From Glacieibacterium sp965200405 (GTDB lineage Bacteria > Pseudomonadota > Alphaproteobacteria > Sphingomonadales > Sphingomonadaceae), in assembly GCF_965200405.1 (NCBI RefSeq), contig NZ_OZ241356.1, positions 3,410,001 through 3,474,000 on the forward strand: a stretch of DNA of 64,000 nt, in the 5' to 3' direction. Both the position numbers and the translations under genes were made by a program. Positions within the stretch are counted from its first letter, which is position 1; each line of letters opens with the position of its first letter. Positions 27,208-35,914 of this stretch are shown here, one piece after another. Under the pieces are notes generated by a model. That model was not told the origin of the DNA and searched no databases. It saw nothing but the letters and a program-made list of their open reading frames with translations.

Positions 27208-30198
27208 ATGGTCCAATCGTTGATAAGCGTCGTCGTTCGCATCGATCCCGGTCAGGTAGAGGCTTGTGAAGCCGCGATCGTGGCCCGGCTGGGAAACCCT
27301 GCCGGTGCAGTTCGCGCCCAGATGGACGGAACCCCGGGCACCGAGTTCGTTCATTTCGCCAGCCTGCATGCGATCCGCTCTCACAAGCTGGATCGGGCTT
27401 TCCTCGTTCTCGAAATTTCGGCGGACGGAGCCCCCAGGGCCGTGCTGGAAGAACTGGCGCACCGCGCCGGTGATGCGCTGCTGCCGATCTTCCAGGTCGC
27501 CAGCCCGGCGCTGGACCGGTCCGGCCTGGGCGCGTTTCTCGACGAGCACCGGATCACCCCCGGCTTCGGCTTGTTCCAACTGCCCGGCCTCGCCTTTTCC
27601 GGAGAGCCGGGAATGTCCGTTCCGCAGGTCAAGCGCGAAGCGCTGCTCGCGGCGGAAGTCGCGCGGTTGATCGGTGCTCAAGGCGAGGCCGCGACCTCGC
27701 TGGCGCGACTGGAGATGGTCAAGACTGCGCTGGCGAAGGATGCAGCGTGGAACTGGACGCTGGTGCCGCCGCCCCCCGCCCCGCCACACCCGACCCGCGC
27801 GCCGACGCTTTTCGAGCAGGCCAGTGCACTCGGACCAGCCTTCGTGGGGGTATTCCTGTGGCCGGTGCTGCTGATCGCGGTCCCCGTCGCGGCCTGGCTC
27901 GCATGGCCAGTCGCCTGGCACTCGCGAGCCGCGGCGGTCGTCTTCTTCCTGTTGAACACGCTCGGCCTGGTAGCGCTTGCGACGATCGTGGTGCTGGTCG
28001 CCGGTTATCTGCTGCTGCGCCGGGGCGAGACGAACGACCGGCCATCCGATGCCGCGCCGACCCTCGGCAGCAACAGCCTGATGTTCGCCCGCGAGAATGC
28101 TTCGGGCTACGCGCACAACCACATGATGTCACACACCGTGCGCAAGCCCGGGCTTGTTCGCGCCGTGACCCTGCGACTGGCGTTCTTCGCCGTAGCAAAG
28201 CTGACCGCGCTCAATCCGCGCCCGGGCTTCCTCGGCGACATCGGGACCATCCACTTCGCCCGCTGGATCACCATACCCGGGACGCGCGACCTGCTGTTCT
28301 TCTCCAACTACGGCGGCAGCTGGGAGAGCTATCTCGAGGACTTCATCACCCGTGCCCATGCCGGGCTGACCGCGGTTTGGTCGAACACCATCGGATTCCC
28401 GCGAACCAAGAACCTGTTCATGAATGGCGCGACCGATGGTGAGCGGTTCAAGCGCTATGCTCGTGCCAGCATGCGACCGACGCCGTTCTGGTACAGTGCC
28501 TATCCGCTGCTAACGACGGCGAACATCCGCACCAACGCGCTGGTTCGCCTCGGTTTGCGGGCAACGACCGAGGCCGAGGCGAACGAGTGGTTGTCGCTGT
28601 TCGGTTCAAGTCCGCGACCCGCCGCCAAGCTCGACACGACGCAGATCCAAAGCATCGTCTTCGGCGGCCTCGGCTTCAAGCCGGAGGGGCGGCTGGTCAC
28701 CGTTCAGCTGGGTACCGACGTGGCGCAGAACCAGGCTTGGCTCGCCGCTCTGCTGCCGATGCTCGCCTTCAACGATGGACGCTACATCAAGGCCGACGCG
28801 GTGGTGACGCTGGCGTTGACCCCGACCGGACTGGCGCGGCTGGGGCTGACGGCGGCGGCGATCGAGACTTTTCCAGCGGCCTTTCGCCTCGGGATGCGCG
28901 GCGAGGGCCGCGACCGCATCCTCGGCGACGACCCCGGCGCAGCCGGCTGGTGGTGGAAGACCGAGCCGGTCGAGGCCTGCCTGCTGGTGTACGGCGACAC
29001 GACGGCCGCGGTTGCTGCCTGCATCGAACGCATCGCGACTTCGCTGGCCCCGGTCGGCAGCATCGCCGACAGTATCGAGCTGGTCCGGGTCGGCGACCAT
29101 CTCAGCGACCGCAAGGAGCCTTTCGGCTTTGTCGACGGTGTCTCCCAGCCGGCGATCCGCGGCACCTATCGCGGCCTGCGCAACGCCGACCCGATCCACC
29201 TGGTCGAGCCGGGCGAGATCATCCTCGGCTATCCCGACAACCGTGGCAGTGTTCCGCCTGGGCCGATGCTCGACGCAGTCGCCGACCCGGCGATGATGTT
29301 GCCGATCGCCGGCGAGACCCACGGCTTCACCGAGACGATCCGCAGCAATCCCCGCGAGATCGGACTCAACGGCAGCTTCCTGGTGGTTCGCCAGCTCGAG
29401 CAGGACCATGACGAGTTCTGGTCCTACTGCGCCGGCGAGGCCGCGCGTCTCGACGGGCGCTTCCCCGAGCCGGCGATCTGCGATGCCGAGTTCATCGCCG
29501 CCAAGTTGATCGGCCGCTGGACCGACGGATCGTCGCTGGCGCGCAATCCCTACATGTCGGCGACCAGGCTGCGCGAGCTATACGCCGGTGGGCAGGGAGC
29601 ATTGCCGAGCCGCGAGAAGACGAGTCCCGCCGCACCTGCCGCGACACCAGTCGAGACCGCCGACCGCGGCCCCGGCGACGATGGCGACGGGCCCGGCGAC
29701 AAGCTGATCGTCCCGGACAACGATTTCCTGTTCGGGACCGAAGACCCGCAGGGCCTGCGCTGCCCCTATGGCGCGCATGTCCGCCGCGCCAACCCGCGCG
29801 ACAGCCTCAGTCCCGGATCGAACGAGCAGATCGGCATCACCAATCGGCACCGCATCCTGCGCATCGGCCGTGGCTTTGCCGCCCGCGACGACCGCAAGTC
29901 CGGGCTGATGTTCATGTGCCTCAACGGCGACATCGAGCGGCAGTTCGAATTCATCCAGCAGACCTGGATGGGCAGCGTCAAGTTCCACGGACTCGACTGT
30001 GAAACCGACGCGATCGCCGTCGCGGGCAAGACCGGCAGCAACGGCTACACCATCCCGGTCCGGACCGGCCCGGTATCGCTGAGCCCCCTGCCCCGCTTCG
30101 TGACGTTGCGCGGCGGCGGCTATTTCTTCGTCCCGGGCCGCCAGTTGCTACGCTATCTCGCGCACGGCGGAACGACGCCCGGCAGGCCCGGAGCATAG
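27208..30198 (+). CDS. Membrane-anchored DyP-type peroxidase fusion protein
   Basis: 996 aa, about twice to three times the usual DyP length. The C-terminal half has the DyP heme signatures: KEPFGFVDGVSQP (Asp643 in GFVDG, the distal acid) and LRCPYGAHVRRANPRD (His857, candidate proximal ligand), then HRILRIGRGF. Ahead of it lie an unassigned N-terminal domain (1-200), two transmembrane helices (~211-234 and ~241-270), and a soluble domain of ~330-450 with IHFARWITIPGTRDLLFFSNYGGSWESYLEDFI and AVWSNTIGFPRTKNLF. The last part has the look of a ferredoxin-like alpha/beta domain. There is no Sec or Tat signal. A Pro/Asp-rich insert (800-835) interrupts the DyP domain. The likely activity is H2O2-dependent heme oxidation on the membrane; the substrate is unknown. 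Confidence 0.85.
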   Translation: MVQSLISVVVRIDPGQVEACEAAIVARLGNPAGAVRAQMDGTPGTEFVHFASLHAIRSHKLDRAFLVLEISADGAPRAVLEELAHRAGDALLPIFQVASPALDRSGLGAFLDEHRITPGFGLFQLPGLAFSGEPGMSVPQVKREALLAAEVARLIGAQGEAATSLARLEMVKTALAKDAAWNWTLVPPPPAPPHPTRAPTLFEQASALGPAFVGVFLWPVLLIAVPVAAWLAWPVAWHSRAAAVVFFLLNTLGLVALATIVVLVAGYLLLRRGETNDRPSDAAPTLGSNSLMFARENASGYAHNHMMSHTVRKPGLVRAVTLRLAFFAVAKLTALNPRPGFLGDIGTIHFARWITIPGTRDLLFFSNYGGSWESYLEDFITRAHAGLTAVWSNTIGFPRTKNLFMNGATDGERFKRYARASMRPTPFWYSAYPLLTTANIRTNALVRLGLRATTEAEANEWLSLFGSSPRPAAKLDTTQIQSIVFGGLGFKPEGRLVTVQLGTDVAQNQAWLAALLPMLAFNDGRYIKADAVVTLALTPTGLARLGLTAAAIETFPAAFRLGMRGEGRDRILGDDPGAAGWWWKTEPVEACLLVYGDTTAAVAACIERIATSLAPVGSIADSIELVRVGDHLSDRKEPFGFVDGVSQPAIRGTYRGLRNADPIHLVEPGEIILGYPDNRGSVPPGPMLDAVADPAMMLPIAGETHGFTETIRSNPREIGLNGSFLVVRQLEQDHDEFWSYCAGEAARLDGRFPEPAICDAEFIAAKLIGRWTDGSSLARNPYMSATRLRELYAGGQGALPSREKTSPAAPAATPVETADRGPGDDGDGPGDKLIVPDNDFLFGTEDPQGLRCPYGAHVRRANPRDSLSPGSNEQIGITNRHRILRIGRGFAARDDRKSGLMFMCLNGDIERQFEFIQQTWMGSVKFHGLDCETDAIAVAGKTGSNGYTIPVRTGPVSLSPLPRFVTLRGGGYFFVPGRQLLRYLAHGGTTPGRPGA

Positions 30199-30376
30199 CC
30201 ATCGCCGAGATTCAGCCGCAATTTTGGAATCTTCGGGTCGGACCCGATCCCTGCATCATTACGTAACCTTTTCAAAATACACGCCGTTCCGCGATCCGGT
30301 ACGACCTCCGAGCCAGACGCAGAGCCGTCCGCCTTAGCCCCCTGCTGGTGGGCGGCTCGAACCTGTAACGACGAGT

Positions 30377-30580
30377 ATGCGTATGACTCCAGCGCCCGAC
30401 CGGGAGTATTTCCTCGTACTAGCCAAGCTTCACCGGCAATTGGCCGACGAGGCCACCGACTCCGAAGTGCGCCGCCTGAACGACAAGCTGGCGTATCGTT
30501 ACCAGCGACGCGCCGAAAAGTTAAATTTGTCGGATTCATACAATCCGCCCGACGACCCTTCACACACTATAAACTCGTGA
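30377..30580 (+). CDS. Small hypothetical protein
   Basis: 67 aa beginning MRMTPAPDREYFLVLAKLHRQLADEATDSEV. It is mostly charged and helical, with no membrane segment. A start at the second Met is possible. It is followed by another short frame that starts in its stop codon and by a third with a strong ribosome binding site, suggesting a mini-operon. The codon choice fits the genome. Function unknown. Confidence 0.5.
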   Translation: MRMTPAPDREYFLVLAKLHRQLADEATDSEVRRLNDKLAYRYQRRAEKLNLSDSYNPPDDPSHTINS

Positions 30581-30738
30581 TCGCGATGGACCTTCTCGAG
30601 TGGCTCAGGGCACATCAAGCCGTGGCAGGCCTCGCGGGCACGGTTATCGTCGTCATGGCGATCTCGATCAGTGGACATCGCCACGCGACGGCAATGACGA
30701 AGCTGCCGACCAACTGCGAAGCCGCTGGAGGGGACTAG
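30577..30738 (+). CDS. Tiny single-pass membrane protein, tentative
   Basis: 53 aa from the GTG at 30577, which overlaps the previous stop (GTGA), or 50 aa from the ATG at 30586. One hydrophobic helix is visible (AVAGLAGTVIVVMAISISG), with a polar tail ending NCEAAGGD. There is no good ribosome binding site, so translation would rely on coupling to the gene before. Function unknown. Confidence 0.4.
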   Translation: MIAMDLLEWLRAHQAVAGLAGTVIVVMAISISGHRHATAMTKLPTNCEAAGGD

Positions 30739-30741
30739 CCC

Positions 30742-30897
30742 GTGGAACGCCAGGATGAAGCTCTAAAGCAATTCGCCGATCTACCCGATCTGTCGGTCTA
30801 TCGACTCGCGCGCGGCCGCCGCAGCATCGCGGGCTATGTCAGCCGGGTCTTCGGCATGCGCTCGTTGCTCACACCACCGGCCAACGATCGCAAGTGA
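30742..30897 (+). CDS. Small hypothetical protein with a strong ribosome binding site
   Basis: 51 aa from a GTG start at 30742. GGAGGGG at 30727-30733 lies nine bases ahead, one of the better Shine-Dalgarno sequences in this part of the window, and decides the start. The peptide begins MERQDEALKQFADLPDLSVYRLARGRR, is basic and has no membrane segment. It is three bases after the tiny membrane protein. No family recognised. Confidence 0.5.
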   Translation: MERQDEALKQFADLPDLSVYRLARGRRSIAGYVSRVFGMRSLLTPPANDRK

Positions 30898-31018
30898 ACG
30901 CCGCTCGGCGTCACGCTTCATGACGGACGCGGTGCCGGCCTAGCTTTACGCCAGCCCCATTGTGGACACACCCCGACAGCATTAGCTGGTGCTGCATTCG
31001 AGGTTGATCCCAGGACAC

Positions 31019-33403
31019 ATGGCGCGGCTCCTCCATTTCCTATGCCTTTTCGGGCTGTTGACCGTCGCGGCTCCAGGCGGCGCGGCACCGTCTTCGTTCG
31101 ACCTGCTCGGCCCCCGGCTCGACGTCACCGTGCAGCGCGGCGACCGGACGCTGCCGCTCGAATGGGTGCCGAACCTGAGCGAAGGCGACCGCGTTACCAT
31201 CAAGCTCGACCGGCCCAAGACGCGGAACGAGCGCTATCGCATGGTCGCTGCGTTCCTGCGCGGCGCCGTCGACCGCCCGGCCAAGGACTGGTTTCACCAG
31301 GCGGAAAGCTGGAAGCCCAAGGGCAGCGAACTGTCGCTGGTCGTGCCCAAGGGCGCCGAGCAGATGGCGATCTTCGTCGTTCCCGAGAGCGGCGGCGGCA
31401 CCAACGCGATCATCGGTGCGGTCCGCAAGCAGCCCGGCGCCTTCGTCCGCGCCGTGCAGGAGCTCAACCAGGCATCGCTCGACCGCGCCCGGCTGGATGC
31501 CTTCCTGCGCGAGATGCTCCAGGCCGAGCGTGAAAATCCCGCCAGCGTCAACGCCGCTTCCCAGATCCTGACGCGCAGCCTGTCGATCAAGCTCAAGGCC
31601 GAATGCCTGCAACAGCCGGTCGAACTCCAGGCCGCGTGCCTGACCGGCGACCGCGAGACACTGTTGCTGACCGACACTCACAGCTCGGCGCTGGCCGACA
31701 CGCTGGCCGGAGCGCCGACCGACCTGGCGTTCCAGCTCAGCGCGACGCCGCAGGCCGGCTATGGCTCGTACAGTTCCTACATCGGGGTCGTCCGCGACCT
31801 GTTCCGGCTGTTTGGCGCCTTCCAGTCGACGCAGCTGCAGTTCATCCCGGCGCTGGTCCAGATGGGCGGCGGCCGCGCGACGATCCTGCTCAACACGCCC
31901 CTGTCCTTCGCCAAGCCGACGTCGGTGATGGTGGTCGCGATGCCCGCGATCGAGGCGCCCAAGCCGCCGCCGCTGCGCCGCACCGAGCCCGACCTGGCCC
32001 TGTGCGCCCTGCCCGGGCTGGTCCTGCCGGTCGAGGGCGCGCCACTCGTTTTTGCCACCCGCTATGCGCACAACACCATGATCCGCGTGACCCGCATCGA
32101 CGGCACGGTGGTCGAGGTACCGGTCGAGGCCGATCCACGCCGCGGCGGCTTCGTGATGGCGGATGGCCTGCCCAAGGGCGGCTTCGCACCGTCGATCGAG
32201 GGGCAGCTGCACGGTGACTGGGGTTTTGCGACCTTCGACGGACCGACGTTCCAACTGTCCACGGCGCAGGCCGGCGACTGGAAGCCGGCGGAACAGACAT
32301 CGCTGGTCGTCGGTCGGTCGAACGAGGTCACGCTGCTGGGCGGCGGTGCGGGTTGCGTCAAGCAGGTCGGCATGCGGCGCGGCGACGGCCCCGTCCAGCC
32401 GGTCGCGTGGAAGCAGTCCGGTCCCTCGGGTATCGTCGCGACCCTGCCGCTGAACAAGACCGCGCCGGGACCGGTGTCGATCGTCGTCGAGGGCGTTACC
32501 GGAACGCCGCCGGTGACCCTGACGCTGACGGCGCTGCAGGAGGCCGGCAGCCTCGACGAGCTGGTTTTCCATGCCGGTGACGAAGAGGCGGTGCTGACCG
32601 GCTCGCGCCTCGACCAGGTCAAGACCGTGACGCTGGCCGGGTTGGTATTCCAGCCCGGCGTGCTGACGCGTGTCGACAAGCAGGACCGCCTGACCCTGGT
32701 CCCGAACGATCCGGCAGCGGCGCGCGCCATCGCCGCAGGCCGGACGGTGACCGCCGACGTCACCTTTGCCGCGGGACGCCACAAGAGCCTGGCGGTGACC
32801 GTCGAGCTGCAGCCGGTCGGTGCGACGCTGCTGCGGATCTCGGCCCAGGCGCCGCCGCGCGACGGCACCTTGCCGATCGCGTTGCGGACCGAAGGCGTCT
32901 TCGCACAGGACACCCGCCTGACCTTCGCCTTCCACCTCGAAGCGCCGACGCCGCTGAGCGGCCTGGAGAGCATCGAAATCGGCACCGCCGACGGTCGCGC
33001 GACAACCTCGATCGGCGCGGGCAAGGGATTCGACCTGCAGGACAGCGCGACCGGCATCGTCACCTTCGATCCCGCCCGGGTGCTGGGCCCGTTGGCCTAT
33101 GGTGCTCTGCGCTTCCGCGTGGTGCGCGACGGCACGGCTTCGAGCTGGACCCATCTCGCGACCATCGTGCGCTTGCCCGAGGTCCGTCGCATGACCTGTG
33201 CGCGAAGCAGCGGCTGCACTTTGGTGGGCGACCGCCTGTTCCTGATCAAGGCGATTGCGACGAACGAGCAGTTCGAGCCGCTGCAGGAGGTTCCGGATGG
33301 CTTCGTCGACAGCGAGATCAAGACGCGCCCGGCTTCGAATGGCCGCCTGTTCCTGCGCCTGCGCGATGCCCCCGAGGCGGTCGCGACGCTGACGGCTCAG
33401 TGA
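31019..33403 (+). CDS. Large exported protein of unknown function
   Basis: 794 aa from the ATG at 31019, with AGGA just ahead. The open frame upstream begins in non-coding sequence. A Sec signal peptide (MARLLHFLCLFGLLTVAAPGGAA) is followed by an Ig-like, beta-rich chain: repeated segments such as SLVVGRSNEVTLLGGGAGCVKQVGMRRG, LVFHAGDEEAVLTGSRLDQVKTVTLAGLVFQPGVL and GTLPIALRTEGVFAQDTRLTFAFHLEAP look like IPT- or Ig-type beta-sandwiches. A Cys pair near the C-terminus (RMTCARSSGCTLVGDRLFLIK) could be a disulfide. There is no anchor or sorting signal. It precedes the polysaccharide locus. No family assignment is made. Confidence 0.82.
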   Translation: MARLLHFLCLFGLLTVAAPGGAAPSSFDLLGPRLDVTVQRGDRTLPLEWVPNLSEGDRVTIKLDRPKTRNERYRMVAAFLRGAVDRPAKDWFHQAESWKPKGSELSLVVPKGAEQMAIFVVPESGGGTNAIIGAVRKQPGAFVRAVQELNQASLDRARLDAFLREMLQAERENPASVNAASQILTRSLSIKLKAECLQQPVELQAACLTGDRETLLLTDTHSSALADTLAGAPTDLAFQLSATPQAGYGSYSSYIGVVRDLFRLFGAFQSTQLQFIPALVQMGGGRATILLNTPLSFAKPTSVMVVAMPAIEAPKPPPLRRTEPDLALCALPGLVLPVEGAPLVFATRYAHNTMIRVTRIDGTVVEVPVEADPRRGGFVMADGLPKGGFAPSIEGQLHGDWGFATFDGPTFQLSTAQAGDWKPAEQTSLVVGRSNEVTLLGGGAGCVKQVGMRRGDGPVQPVAWKQSGPSGIVATLPLNKTAPGPVSIVVEGVTGTPPVTLTLTALQEAGSLDELVFHAGDEEAVLTGSRLDQVKTVTLAGLVFQPGVLTRVDKQDRLTLVPNDPAAARAIAAGRTVTADVTFAAGRHKSLAVTVELQPVGATLLRISAQAPPRDGTLPIALRTEGVFAQDTRLTFAFHLEAPTPLSGLESIEIGTADGRATTSIGAGKGFDLQDSATGIVTFDPARVLGPLAYGALRFRVVRDGTASSWTHLATIVRLPEVRRMTCARSSGCTLVGDRLFLIKAIATNEQFEPLQEVPDGFVDSEIKTRPASNGRLFLRLRDAPEAVATLTAQ

Positions 33404-33539
33404 CCCGGTGTCGGCGTTCCGGTCCCCGCGGGCGGACTGAAAGCTGAAAGTCGTTCCGTCACAAAAAAGCTGTCGGGACGTTAAGACTCTAGAAGAAAAT
33501 CAATGACATACAGGCCTCGCAGTATCGAGGGGCTTACCA

Positions 33540-34586
33540 GTGTTCGTTTTGCAGAAGGCCGCGATTGCGGCGGCGATGATGCTTGTTCCAATCATGGCGG
33601 AAGCGGCCCAGGCCGATGTCTACGTCTATCGGGGCGCCGGTGCGACGGGCAAGGCGCGGATGGAGCCTTTCATCGACCTGCTCGGGCGCAAGCCTGCCGG
33701 CGTGGTGGAATTCGCCGAGAACAGCGACTGGACCCACATGCGCGACTCCATCAACTGGGCCGCGCGATCGTGGGACGGCAGCTATCGGATGATGCAATCC
33801 GTACCGATGCTGATGTCGACCGGCACCCTGGCGCAGGGCGCTGCGGGCCAATATGACCAGGAGTTCGCCAAGGTCGCGCAGATGCTGATCGCGAACAAGC
33901 AGTCGGATGCGATGATCCGCATCGGCTGGGAGTTCAACGGCGATTGGTACCGCTGGGGCGCGGCGAGCGATCCGACGTCGTGGGTAACCTATTACCAGCG
34001 GATCGTCACGGCGATGCGCTCCGTCCCCGGCCAGCAGTTCAAATTCATCTGGAACCCGGCGCTCGGCCGGCAGTCGATCGCCGCCGACCGGGTATATCCC
34101 GGTGACGCTTATGTCGATTACATCGGTCTCGACGTCTATAACCAGTCGTGGCGGCCGCAGGACGTCGATCCGGCAACCCGTTGGCAGGGTCTGGTCTCCC
34201 AGCCGTACGGGCTCGACTGGCTGAGCAACTTCGCGACGCTGCACGACAAGGCGATCACCCTGCCGGAATGGGGCACGGGAACGCGTCCCGACGGGCATGG
34301 CGGCGGCGACGACCCGCTGTTCATCGAGAACATGGCGGCGTGGATCGGCTCTCATAACGTCGCCGCGCACGGCTATTGGGACTACCGCGCCGGCGACTTC
34401 GACGGAGAAATCTCGGACGGCGGCCAGCCGTTGAGCGCGGAGGCGTTTCGACTGGCCTTCAATTACGACGCGCAGGCAGCCGTGCCCGAACCCGCCAGCT
34501 GGCTGCTGATGATCGCCGGATTTGGCCTGATCGGCACGATGGCACGGCGCCGCGCGGTCGGCGCCATGCCGTGGGTGCCGGCCTGA
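33540..34586 (+). CDS. GH26-like glycoside hydrolase with a PEPxxWA C-terminal sorting signal
   Basis: 348 aa from a GTG at 33540, with GAGGGG about eight bases ahead. A signal peptide ends near AEAAQA. The (beta/alpha)8-type hydrolase domain has MIRIGWEFNGDWYRWG (candidate acid/base Glu131), FIWNPALGR, YVDYIGLDVYN and AITLPEWGTG (candidate nucleophile Glu243), the order seen in GH26 mannanases and related endoglucanases. The C-terminus is VPEPASWLLMIAGFGLIGTMARRRAVG, a PEP motif at 316-320, a hydrophobic helix and Arg residues, so an exosortase should process it at the surface. A related hydrolase without this signal is encoded at 39200-40429 inside the polysaccharide locus. Confidence 0.85.
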   Translation: MFVLQKAAIAAAMMLVPIMAEAAQADVYVYRGAGATGKARMEPFIDLLGRKPAGVVEFAENSDWTHMRDSINWAARSWDGSYRMMQSVPMLMSTGTLAQGAAGQYDQEFAKVAQMLIANKQSDAMIRIGWEFNGDWYRWGAASDPTSWVTYYQRIVTAMRSVPGQQFKFIWNPALGRQSIAADRVYPGDAYVDYIGLDVYNQSWRPQDVDPATRWQGLVSQPYGLDWLSNFATLHDKAITLPEWGTGTRPDGHGGGDDPLFIENMAAWIGSHNVAAHGYWDYRAGDFDGEISDGGQPLSAEAFRLAFNYDAQAAVPEPASWLLMIAGFGLIGTMARRRAVGAMPWVPA

Positions 34587-34624
34587 GCGTTGTCGCGTGC
34601 GCCGGGCCGCCGATGCCTCGATGC

Positions 34625-35458
34625 TCAGGCGGTCTGCATGGTCCGGCGACGACGCATGGTGCTGCCGATCAGCCCGAACCCGGTGATCAGCATCATCCAG
34701 GCTGCGGGTTCTGGAACCATGCTGCCGCCGGTGTCGACCTCCACCCCGTCGATCGAATAGCCTTCGCCGGCCCAATAGGTCGGCCTGGTGTACGGTAGTT
34801 GCGTCTTGTTGACCGTCGCATAGATGCCCTTGAGCGCCGCCAGGTCGACCTTGTTGGGCGCCAGGTTGGCCAGCGTACCGTTGGTCCCAGCCTTGCCGGA
34901 GGGATCGTTGGTATAGTCCATGCAACTGCCGGTATTCTTGTTGGTCGTTATGGTATTGGTGTGCGCCAGGCCAAGTGTATGGCCGATCTCCTGGCACATG
35001 GTCAGGGTCCGCCAGGCCGACGTATTGTAGTTCGGCTGGCTGAAGTAATAGTCGTTCATCTTAACGGTCGCTTGGACGATGAAGCCGCCTGCAGTCCATA
35101 CTGTCGCGTAACCGAGCCAGCCGGTCTTGCCGTAGTTGCCGTTGCAGACCTGGACCCCGCCATAAATCGGATTACAGGCGGAGGGCAACGAACTGCCCGT
35201 CATCACGGTGAAATCTATGTTCTTGGCCGTGCTCCACTTGGTCGCCGCGGTCCTCAGATACGGATCCCAGACCGATCCGACGTTGTCGCCCAGACCAATC
35301 ACGAGCGGACCGGTCCGCGCCCAATGATAGCCGTTCCAAGATTGCGTCAGCGCCTGCGCCGGCGTGACAGCAAGCAATGCGCTAAACAGCGCGGTGCCCT
35401 TAAGAACAGATGACAACAGCCGTCGCTGGCTATTCAAGCCAGTGTGTGCATGACCCAC
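34625..35458 (-). CDS. Matrixin-like PEPxxWA protein with QExxH in place of HExxH
   Basis: 277 aa from a GTG at 35458, with GGGGAAA ahead. A long signal region ends at TPAQA. The motif CQEIGHTLGLAH (155-166) has the spacing of the matrixin/metzincin zinc site HExxHxxGxxH, but Gln156 takes the place of the first zinc His. Glu157, His160, Gly163 and His166 are kept. A candidate Met-turn lies in GSCMDYTNDP. The C-terminus VPEPAAWMMLITGFGLIGSTMRRRRTM is the sorting signal. It is a paralog of 58830-59687, which has the same substitution. It faces the GH26-like gene tail to tail. Confidence 0.87.
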   Translation of the reverse strand: MGHAHTGLNSQRRLLSSVLKGTALFSALLAVTPAQALTQSWNGYHWARTGPLVIGLGDNVGSVWDPYLRTAATKWSTAKNIDFTVMTGSSLPSACNPIYGGVQVCNGNYGKTGWLGYATVWTAGGFIVQATVKMNDYYFSQPNYNTSAWRTLTMCQEIGHTLGLAHTNTITTNKNTGSCMDYTNDPSGKAGTNGTLANLAPNKVDLAALKGIYATVNKTQLPYTRPTYWAGEGYSIDGVEVDTGGSMVPEPAAWMMLITGFGLIGSTMRRRRTMQTA

Positions 35459-35914
35459 GGATATTTCCCCGCCTTAGCGTTTTGTTTGGACCCTAGCCGC
35501 CACTTCTGCGTTTGACGGCATGTACGCTTAACAGCCAAGCGGTTGATTGAAACAGGCGAAGCGCCAAGCGGATGCGCTGAAGCGGTGAACTGTGTCCGCG
35601 TACCAACTTGTCATGCATTGGAATGCGCTCGCCTAGCGATTTTGGTTTATCAGTAATCGCGATTACGGTATCTTTAGTCAGCAAATGTTCGCCACGATAC
35701 ATACTGAGTGATTCTATAGCTGGGCGGGCTGACTTCTGATCAGTAACTGTGCGACACTACATATGTGAAAAATGTAGCTTTCGCTATTCTTGTTCATGTA
35801 GCGTAAATGTTGGATTTGCTGGCGAACATCGGGCATGTTCGTATGACAGCCCGGCGGCGGCCCCGAAACCGACGCTCGACGGTTGCACCGGGACACCTCT
35901 AACGGAAAGTGAAA
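35459..35914. other. 456-bp intergenic region
   Basis: It lies between the divergent matrixin-like gene (-) and the CDP-glycerol/ribitol phosphotransferase-like gene (+). It is richer in A and T around 35740-35830 than its neighbours. A 69-codon frame on the - strand (35493-35702) has no support. No terminator or -24/-12 element was seen. Confidence 0.5.

Noticed and set aside
31040..33154. Open frame of 704 codons on the - strand
   Set aside because: It is antisense to the exported protein gene at 31019-33403, which has a signal peptide and beta-rich sequence; the antisense product is low in hydrophobic residues and has no motif.
35493..35702. Open frame of 69 codons on the - strand upstream of the matrixin-like gene
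   Set aside because: No start signal, no recognisable product, and it lies in a probable promoter region.
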